DNA of 9,748 bases from Microcaldota archaeon. Its GTDB lineage: Archaea > Micrarchaeota > Micrarchaeia > Micrarchaeales > CABMGC01. Positions 5,842 through 9,748 of this stretch are shown piece after piece. The notes under the pieces are model-generated. The model worked only from the letters and a program-made list of their open reading frames with translations. It was not told where the DNA came from and did not search any database. Within the stretch, counting starts at the first letter, position 1. Every line of letters begins with the position of its first letter. The stretch covers positions 1 to 9,748 of the forward strand of contig JAJZKF010000017.1 in NCBI GenBank assembly GCA_021804305.1, read 5' to 3'. Both the position numbers and the translations under genes were made by a program.

Positions 5842-6475
5842 CTGCTACAAAAGTGGGAATTACGACGTGCTCTATGCAAGATACCTGAAGAACGCATCGC
5901 AGCTTACCAACCAGATAAGGATAGACAGGCGCATGAGCTATGTTGACCTCTGCGGTGGAACCGGTGCGGTATCGAGGGAACTGGTCAAGAAGGGTGCGGC
6001 AGACATAACCGTCGTAGACCTTAACCGGAATATGTTGAAGCATGCACCAGTCGGCATCAAGCGGGTAGTCGCCAATGCAGAGGAGTGGAAACCGGAAAGG
6101 AGATACGATGCGGTATTCTGCAGGCAGGCAATCACTTATTTAAATCTCGAAAGGCTGGAAAAGGTTATCGACAGCGCACTGAAGCCCAGCGGCGTCTTTG
6201 TTTTCAATCTCATCTGCACAGAAAAGAGCACGATTGCATCGTTTGACCGGAAGGCTTACGAACTCAATGGAAAGAGGTACCAAGAGATGACCTTAATCCT
6301 CTTCGGAAGGGCATATCACTTCCAGCACTCAGAAAAAGACGGCATAGATCTCACATCATTCAGAATGTACGGTAGGAGCGATATCAAATCCGCCTTCAGG
6401 AACTGGGACATAAATGTAAACCGTGGCCCGAAGGCGATGTACTTCGTATTGAGGAGGAAGCGCAAGAGGGATTAA
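5831..6475 (+). CDS. Class I SAM-dependent methyltransferase
   Basis: The Rossmann motif I is YVDLCGGTGAVSRELVKKG (residues ~37-55 from the chosen start), followed by motif II acidic D63 in TVVDLN, an Asn-Ala pair where adenine usually stacks (~81-83), and motif IV-like YDAVFCRQAITYL (92-104). Length is ~215 residues, typical for a small-molecule or RNA methyltransferase with no extra domain; the C-terminus is very basic (RRKRKRD), which could favour a nucleic-acid substrate. I chose the TTG at 5831 because GGTGAT (5821-5826) lies just upstream inside the previous gene and the new protein would begin shortly before the conserved N-SG-x-YDxLYARYLK segment. An ATG at 5810 has no ribosome binding site, and a TTG at 5834 is equally possible. 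The overlap of 11 nt with the upstream gene implies coupled translation. The substrate is unknown; partners in the operon suggest a shared pathway. Confidence 0.82.
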   Translation: MLNSCYKSGNYDVLYARYLKNASQLTNQIRIDRRMSYVDLCGGTGAVSRELVKKGAADITVVDLNRNMLKHAPVGIKRVVANAEEWKPERRYDAVFCRQAITYLNLERLEKVIDSALKPSGVFVFNLICTEKSTIASFDRKAYELNGKRYQEMTLILFGRAYHFQHSEKDGIDLTSFRMYGRSDIKSAFRNWDINVNRGPKAMYFVLRRKRKRD

Positions 6476-6478
6476 ACT

Positions 6479-6539
6479 GATTGCAATTGACGTGTTGGTC
6501 ACCATAGCGGTTGCTGCAGTGGCACCAGCACATGCAATC
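6479..6539. other. Predicted stem-loop in a convergent intergenic region
   Basis: GATTGCA (6479-6485) pairs perfectly with TGCAATC (6533-6539). Inside it, GTGTTGGT pairs with ACCAGCAC with one wobble, leaving a 24-nt top loop. It lies in the 123 bp between the methyltransferase stop and the minus-strand editing-domain stop. No U-tract follows on either side, so it is not a standard terminator; it could be mRNA 3'-end structure. The rest of the interval shows nothing else. Confidence 0.3.
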
Positions 6540-6598
6540 GCATATAGCCAAAACCCATTAATAAAAGCAATGATGTGAGCACCCAAAATCTGCGCATC

Positions 6599-7012
6599 TC
6601 AGTTTATCCTCCTTGCGATCCTAGATAGCCTGTGGCCTTTTGTCCTGAGCTCAAGCTCGTAAAACATACCAAAAGCCATCTTCTGAACGTTGAAGCCCTT
6701 TTTCAGGAGTGCGTTGTAGAGCAGGTCCAGCATCCTCTTTGCCGTCTCCGGGCTCGACTGCTCGGCGAAAAGATGAGCAAATGGATTTAACACAATAGAA
6801 GTCACATTAAGCTGGACAGCTATGGAAGATATCTCGTTCACTGACCTATCTATGATAGTTTCCTCTTGATTCTCATCGCTCTTCTCAAAGCTTGCAAAGA
6901 CCAAGATAGTGTTTTCTGCGTGGATTAGAGCTGCGCTCTCGATTATCTGCGAGCGACCTTTCTCAGTCGGAGTCGCAGTCACGTAATCTACATGCCATGC
7001 AAGGAATCTCAT
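6599..7012 (-). CDS. Freestanding archaeal ThrRS editing-domain-like protein (DTD fold)
   Basis: The 137 residues span the N-terminal editing domain of archaeal threonyl-tRNA synthetases and nothing more; no catalytic core or anticodon domain follows. Matching segments in order are MRFLAWHVDY (start strand), VFASFEKSDE (39-47), IVLNPFAHLF with H80, SSPETAKRMLDLL, GFNVQKMAFG and KGHRLSRIAR (125-134). In archaea this domain removes mischarged Ser from tRNA-Thr. Aligned from memory with the Pyrococcus domain, H80 is kept but the Lys in the FGYYK motif is Tyr119 (FGMFY) and the Glu of GHPLAE is Arg131 (GHRLSR). These are residues reported to act in the hydrolysis, so activity may be altered or lost. 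It starts 36 nt after metK on the same strand, probably in the same transcript. It could be a trans-editing factor, a D-aminoacyl-tRNA deacylase-like enzyme or a repurposed binding protein. Whether the genome also has a full ThrRS cannot be seen. Confidence 0.8.
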   Translation of the reverse strand: MRFLAWHVDYVTATPTEKGRSQIIESAALIHAENTILVFASFEKSDENQEETIIDRSVNEISSIAVQLNVTSIVLNPFAHLFAEQSSPETAKRMLDLLYNALLKKGFNVQKMAFGMFYELELRTKGHRLSRIARRIN

Positions 7013-7048
7013 TCAATCATCGTAGCTCGCAATGGATCTATAATCGAG

Positions 7049-8218
7049 CTATACCTTGATACCGCTTTCGGTCTGCAGGCCAGCATGTTCCCTAAGAACC
7101 CCCGCCTTGTCAGTCCTCTCCCACGGAAGTCCTTCCTTGCCGAAGTGGCCGTATGCCGATGTCTTACTGTACCTTATGCCCTTCAACCCGAGAGAGCTTA
7201 TTATGTCCGCAGGCTTTAGTGCAAAGTTCTTCCTTATAAGTGCCTCTATAGTCTCAAGCGGCACCTTGTTGGTGCCGAAGCATTGCACATGTACGTTCAA
7301 TGGCTCAGCGTAGCCAATGCAGTAAGATAGCTGCACTTCGCATTCGTCAGCTAGTCCGGCAGCTACAATGTTCTTCGCTATGTACCTGGCTTCATAAGCT
7401 GCCGAGCGGTCAACCTTCGAGGGATCCTTCCCGGAAAATGCCCCGCCGCCGTGCCTGCCCCTTCCGCCGTAAGTGTCTACGATTATCTTCCTGCCAGTGA
7501 CACCGGTATCAGCGGCCGGGCCTCCGAGTACGAACTTCCCCGTAGCATTTATCAGAATTCTCGTCCTGCTGTCGAAGAGGCTGCCGAGGACTGGCTTTAT
7601 CACCCTCTCCAGCACCTTCTGCCTGAGCACTGCAATGTCGCATTCCCTATGGTGTATTGCAATTATGACTGTATCAACTCTTTTCGGCGTACCATCTTCG
7701 TATTCCACCGTCACCTCGCTTTTTCCATCAGGAAGCGCCTCTTCTATCTCGCCACTCCTCCTCACGTCAGCCAGCTTTTTTGTAAGGGCGTGCGCAAGCA
7801 TGATTGGAATAGGCATGAGCTGCGGGGTCTCCCTGCACGCATAGCCGAACATTATTCCCTGATCTCCAGCGCCCTGCCCCGCGAAGTCGCCCTGTCCTTC
7901 TGTGACTCCCTGCGAGATGTCAGGGCTCTGCTCGTGGATCAGCACCAGCATCTTCGACTTGTCGGAAAAGCCAAGTGCCTCATCTGTGTAACCTATCTCC
8001 CTTATCTTCCTCCTCGCCACAGTTGCGAAGTCTACTTTCGCCTTTGTGGTGACCTCCCCAGCCATGCAGCAGAAGTTCGTCGTTGCCAGTGTCTCGACAG
8101 CTACCCTGCTGTCTGGGTCCTGCTCTAGGCATGCATCCAGGACCGCATCGCTTATGGCATCGCATACCTTGTCCGGATGCCCCTCAGTTACGCTCTCTGA
8201 AGAGAAGTAAGTTTTCAT
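7049..8218 (-). CDS. metK: S-adenosylmethionine synthetase, bacterial-type MetK
   Basis: The 389 residues match the full length of bacterial MetK. The enzyme makes SAM from methionine and ATP in the cytoplasm, releasing phosphate and diphosphate, normally as a tetramer. Visible signatures: GHPDK with H14, D16 and K17; E42 (K+ site); [12 protein letters not shown] with D119; K166; GRK with R243 and K244; the [16 protein letters not shown] loop with K264 and K268. All catalytic positions known from the E. coli enzyme appear present. Archaea normally use a very different SAM synthetase family with little sequence similarity, so this copy points to transfer from bacteria or a lineage that kept the bacterial type. 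The ATG at 8218 is preceded by GGTG with a 6-nt spacer. A methyltransferase is encoded nearby on the other strand, and the editing-domain gene follows in the same direction. Confidence 0.97.
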   Translation of the reverse strand: MKTYFSSESVTEGHPDKVCDAISDAVLDACLEQDPDSRVAVETLATTNFCCMAGEVTTKAKVDFATVARRKIREIGYTDEALGFSDKSKMLVLIHEQSPDISQGVTEGQGDFAGQGAGDQGIMFGYACRETPQLMPIPIMLAHALTKKLADVRRSGEIEEALPDGKSEVTVEYEDGTPKRVDTVIIAIHHRECDIAVLRQKVLERVIKPVLGSLFDSRTRILINATGKFVLGGPAADTGVTGRKIIVDTYGGRGRHGGGAFSGKDPSKVDRSAAYEARYIAKNIVAAGLADECEVQLSYCIGYAEPLNVHVQCFGTNKVPLETIEALIRKNFALKPADIISSLGLKGIRYSKTSAYGHFGKEGLPWERTDKAGVLREHAGLQTESGIKV

Positions 8219-8249
8219 AAAAGCACCACATAGAACTATTCTGGAAACT

Positions 8250-8258
8250 ATTTAAAAG
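8250..8258 (-). promoter_or_regulatory. TATA box for metK
   Basis: On the minus strand the sequence is TTTTAAATA, 32 nt upstream of the ATG at 8218. A start about 25 nt downstream would leave a leader of only ~10 nt containing GGTG, leaving no room for a SAM riboswitch. Confidence 0.55.
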
Positions 8259-8320
8259 CGCAATAGAAAGAGCGGGTAGCCAGCGTAAAAACATGCATGG
8301 CACGCCCTAAGCTTTAGTGG

Positions 8321-8325
8321 AAAAA
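8321..8325 (-). terminator. T-run terminator after tRNA-Val
   Basis: Immediately after the discriminator base the minus strand reads CTTTTTCC, as expected for termination of a tRNA transcript; a second T5 run follows about 32 nt later (8287-8291). Confidence 0.5.
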
Positions 8326-8326
8326 G

Positions 8327-8397
8327 TGGGCCTGCGGAGAATCGGACTCCGGTCTCAAGCGTGTAAGGCTAGCGTCCTACCATTGAACGACAGGCCC
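8327..8397 (-). tRNA. tRNA-Val (anticodon UAC)
   Basis: The 71-nt cloverleaf reads as follows on the minus strand. The acceptor stem GGGCCTG/CAGGCCC is perfect over 7 bp. U8 is present. The D stem GTTC/GGAC has one wobble around AATGGTA with A14, G18, G19 and A21. The anticodon stem CTAGC/GCTTG has a U-U mismatch at 28-42. The loop CTTACAC gives anticodon TAC, reading GUA valine codons. The variable loop is AGAC, the T stem CGGAG/CTCCG is perfect, and the discriminator is A. The T loop is TCCGATT, so position 55 is C rather than the nearly invariant U. CCA is not encoded, which suits an archaeal gene, and there is no intron. No clear TATA box is visible just upstream. Confidence 0.93.
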
Positions 8398-8497
8398 ATA
8401 ATAAGCTTACACTAACTCCCCCTTCAGGAGCTACTTACCTTTGTACCAAACGCCTAATATCCCTTTCGGTGATGTAATCTATAAGAGAGAGGAGTGG

Positions 8498-8851
8498 ATG
8501 GCAGAAGGAAAACCGATAAAACTCAAGCGCGACAGCTACCTTGCGGAGAGAGGAGGGTCTGCTAAGCTCGTCGACGTGATATGCGCAAAATGTAGCAACA
8601 GGGTCCTTCTCTACCAGAAGGACGGGGTTGGCTGGCTGAAGCGCTGCTACCTCAACAGGATAGTCGGGCCAGAGGAGTATGCCGAGCTGCAGAACAAGGG
8701 CCTAAGGGTCGAGACGATGCCATACCTAATATGTCAGAAGTGCAAGAGCGTAATCGGCACCCCTATACTCCATAAGGACGGAAGGCTCGCCTTTCTCCTG
8801 AGGCGCGGCACATTCATAAGAAAGCAGAACAAGACCGTAAAGTACAGGTAA
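8498..8851 (+). CDS. Small four-cysteine zinc-ribbon protein
   Basis: From the ATG at 8498 the protein has 117 residues. Two CxxC knuckles, C29-C32 (CAKC) and C79-C82 (CQKC), about 46 residues apart, form a probable zinc ribbon. Between them lies LLYQKDGVGWLKRCYLNRIV, and the C-terminal third is basic (LLRRGTFIRKQNKTVKYR). I do not recognise a named function, although the Y-Q-K-D-G...L-x-R-x-Y-x-x-R-I pattern with two CxxC pairs seems familiar from uncharacterised small proteins of minimal-genome lineages; that memory is weak. Start choice: GGAG lies only 3 nt before 8498. A TTG at 8441 would give 136 residues. A perfect GGTGAT at 8468-8473 has only ATC (8477) at the usual spacing, so the true N-terminus is uncertain. 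The gene diverges from the tRNA and its TAA directly abuts the stop of the next, convergent gene. Confidence 0.75.
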   Translation: MAEGKPIKLKRDSYLAERGGSAKLVDVICAKCSNRVLLYQKDGVGWLKRCYLNRIVGPEEYAELQNKGLRVETMPYLICQKCKSVIGTPILHKDGRLAFLLRRGTFIRKQNKTVKYR

Positions 8852-9748
8852 TCATTTCTTTGCGTTCTTCCTGCAGAAGTCATTTATCTTGTTTATCGCG
8901 TGCTCAAGGACATCTTTCTCAGCAAGGGACACCATCCTGAAGTGCGACGGCTCCCCGAATCCGGAGCCCCAGACTACTTGCACTCCCTCCTTCTCGAGCA
9001 ATGAAGTGACAAAATGTACGTCGTTCTTGAAACCCATCTGCGAAAGGTCTATCCTTGGGAAGATGTAGAATGCGCCATTCGGCCTGACAATGGACAGATA
9101 TTGGTTCTCTCCGAGAAGCTTCGTCGAGAAGTTGACCCTTTTTTCTATCTCGCCGACCATCTTCCTTATAGTCCGATCGTGCTCTCCAAAGTTGTTAATC
9201 GCAGCTGCGGCTGCGTACTCCGCCGGTGTGTTGATCGATATCCTAGCGCGTGCATAGTCGCCCAGCTTTTTCTTCAGCATGATGGACCTCTTGTCACTCT
9301 CTGGGAGGACCATGTAGCCTACCCTGAAGCCAGTTGCGTCATAGCTCTTCGATATCCCATTCAGCAGCATATGCGGCACCCCCTGCGCGAGCTCAGACAC
9401 GCTGGTGAACTTCGCGCCGTTGAAGGTGAGCTCATCGTATATCTCGTCGCTGATCAGGAATATGCCGTACTCATTGGCTAAGTCTACTATCTCCTCAAGG
9501 ATTTCCCTCCTTAACACCGTGCCAGTCGGGTTGTTCGGGTTGGTTATCAGCATGTACTTAACATGCTTGATTCTGTTTGACCTCTTGAGCTGTGCCAGTG
9601 ACCTCTTGAGTTTTTCTATATGGACATTCCACGAATCTTTCTCATCATACTGCTGAAATATCGGGATACCATGGTTCCTCTCCAGGTAAGTTGTATAGAT
9701 CGCAAAGTAAGGCTTGAATATTATTGCGTTTTCCCCTGGATTGACTAT
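8852..9748 (-). CDS. Class I/II PLP-dependent aminotransferase (5' partial)
   Basis: The frame is open from the stop at 8854-8852 to the window edge, giving 298 visible residues; the ~90-100 N-terminal residues are missing. The fold-type I signatures are clear: a KPYFAIYTTYLE segment, TNPNNPTGTVL (substrate/PLP site Asn), ISDEIYDELTF with the Asp that pairs with the PLP ring nitrogen and the Tyr that contacts it, NGISKSYDATGFRVGY with the Schiff-base lysine, and a C-terminal SHFRMVSLA arginine that binds the substrate alpha-carboxylate. The enzyme moves amino groups between an amino acid and a 2-oxoacid, probably in the aspartate/alanine aminotransferase subgroup; the amino acid used cannot be told here. 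No terminator sits between it and the convergent zinc-ribbon gene because the two stop codons are adjacent. Confidence 0.93.
   Translation of the reverse strand: MVNPGENAIIFKPYFAIYTTYLERNHGIPIFQQYDEKDSWNVHIEKLKRSLAQLKRSNRIKHVKYMLITNPNNPTGTVLRREILEEIVDLANEYGIFLISDEIYDELTFNGAKFTSVSELAQGVPHMLLNGISKSYDATGFRVGYMVLPESDKRSIMLKKKLGDYARARISINTPAEYAAAAAINNFGEHDRTIRKMVGEIEKRVNFSTKLLGENQYLSIVRPNGAFYIFPRIDLSQMGFKNDVHFVTSLLEKEGVQVVWGSGFGEPSHFRMVSLAEKDVLEHAINKINDFCRKNAKK

Noticed and set aside
6505..6580. Short hydrophobic plus-strand frame after the methyltransferase
   Set aside because: It is under 30 codons from the first GTG, has no ribosome binding site, and coincides with the predicted stem-loop.
7451..8128. 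225-codon plus-strand frame
   Set aside because: It lies wholly antisense to metK, whose signatures are certain; the frame shows no recognisable domain.
8219..8280. SAM riboswitch before metK
   Set aside because: The TATA box at 8250-8258 leaves a leader of only about ten bases, and no riboswitch-like helices are present.
1..9748. CRISPR array, insertion sequence, integrase or phage module
   Set aside because: No regularly spaced short repeats, transposase or recombinase motifs, or terminal inverted repeats were seen; the only repeats are the coding domain repeats at 60-1873.

Overview
The window most likely comes from an archaeon, tentatively a DPANN or Micrarchaeota-like lineage. The archaeal signs are TATA-like boxes (TTTAAATA at 1886-1893, TTTTAAATA before the SAM synthetase gene), a tRNA gene without an encoded CCA end, a tandem Lrp/AsnC-type regulator, a protein of the archaeal ThrRS editing-domain fold, and dense genes with GGTG-type ribosome binding sites 5-6 nt before the start codon. 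No marker in the window fixes the phylum, and the lineage is an inference.

Left part (1-2915): two adjacent paralogous genes encode secreted or surface-anchored proteins. The first is cut by the window edge. Each holds two copies of a ~127-residue domain that starts and ends with a cysteine. Next, behind its own TATA box, comes a single-pass membrane protein with an outer Ig-like, sequon-rich domain and a 49-residue Arg/Lys-rich tail predicted to lie in the cytoplasm. This looks like a cell-envelope locus. A 262-bp gene-poor stretch with T-tracts and small hairpins follows.

Middle part (2916-6475): a tandem winged-helix regulator on the minus strand diverges from a tightly coupled plus-strand operon. 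That operon has three genes: a small HAD-superfamily phosphatase, a CoaB-like (phosphopantothenate-cysteine ligase fold) protein fused to a degenerate class II aldolase/adducin-like domain, and a class I SAM-dependent methyltransferase. The genes overlap at an ATGA junction and at an apparent TTG start lying inside the previous gene. The pathway is unknown.

Right part (6599-9748): a minus-strand pair encodes a bacterial-type S-adenosylmethionine synthetase (metK) and then a freestanding domain related to the archaeal threonyl-tRNA synthetase editing domain, in which two presumed active-site residues are changed. Upstream lies a tRNA-Val(UAC) gene with an unusual C at T-loop position 55. A small four-cysteine zinc-ribbon protein diverges from the tRNA, and its stop codon abuts the stop codon of a convergent class I aminotransferase that runs off the window end.

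The best candidates for something undescribed are the CoaB/aldolase-like fusion with its phosphatase and methyltransferase partners, the altered freestanding Thr editing domain downstream of a SAM synthetase, and the membrane protein with the histone- or protamine-like tail. No CRISPR array, insertion sequence, integrase or phage gene is visible.
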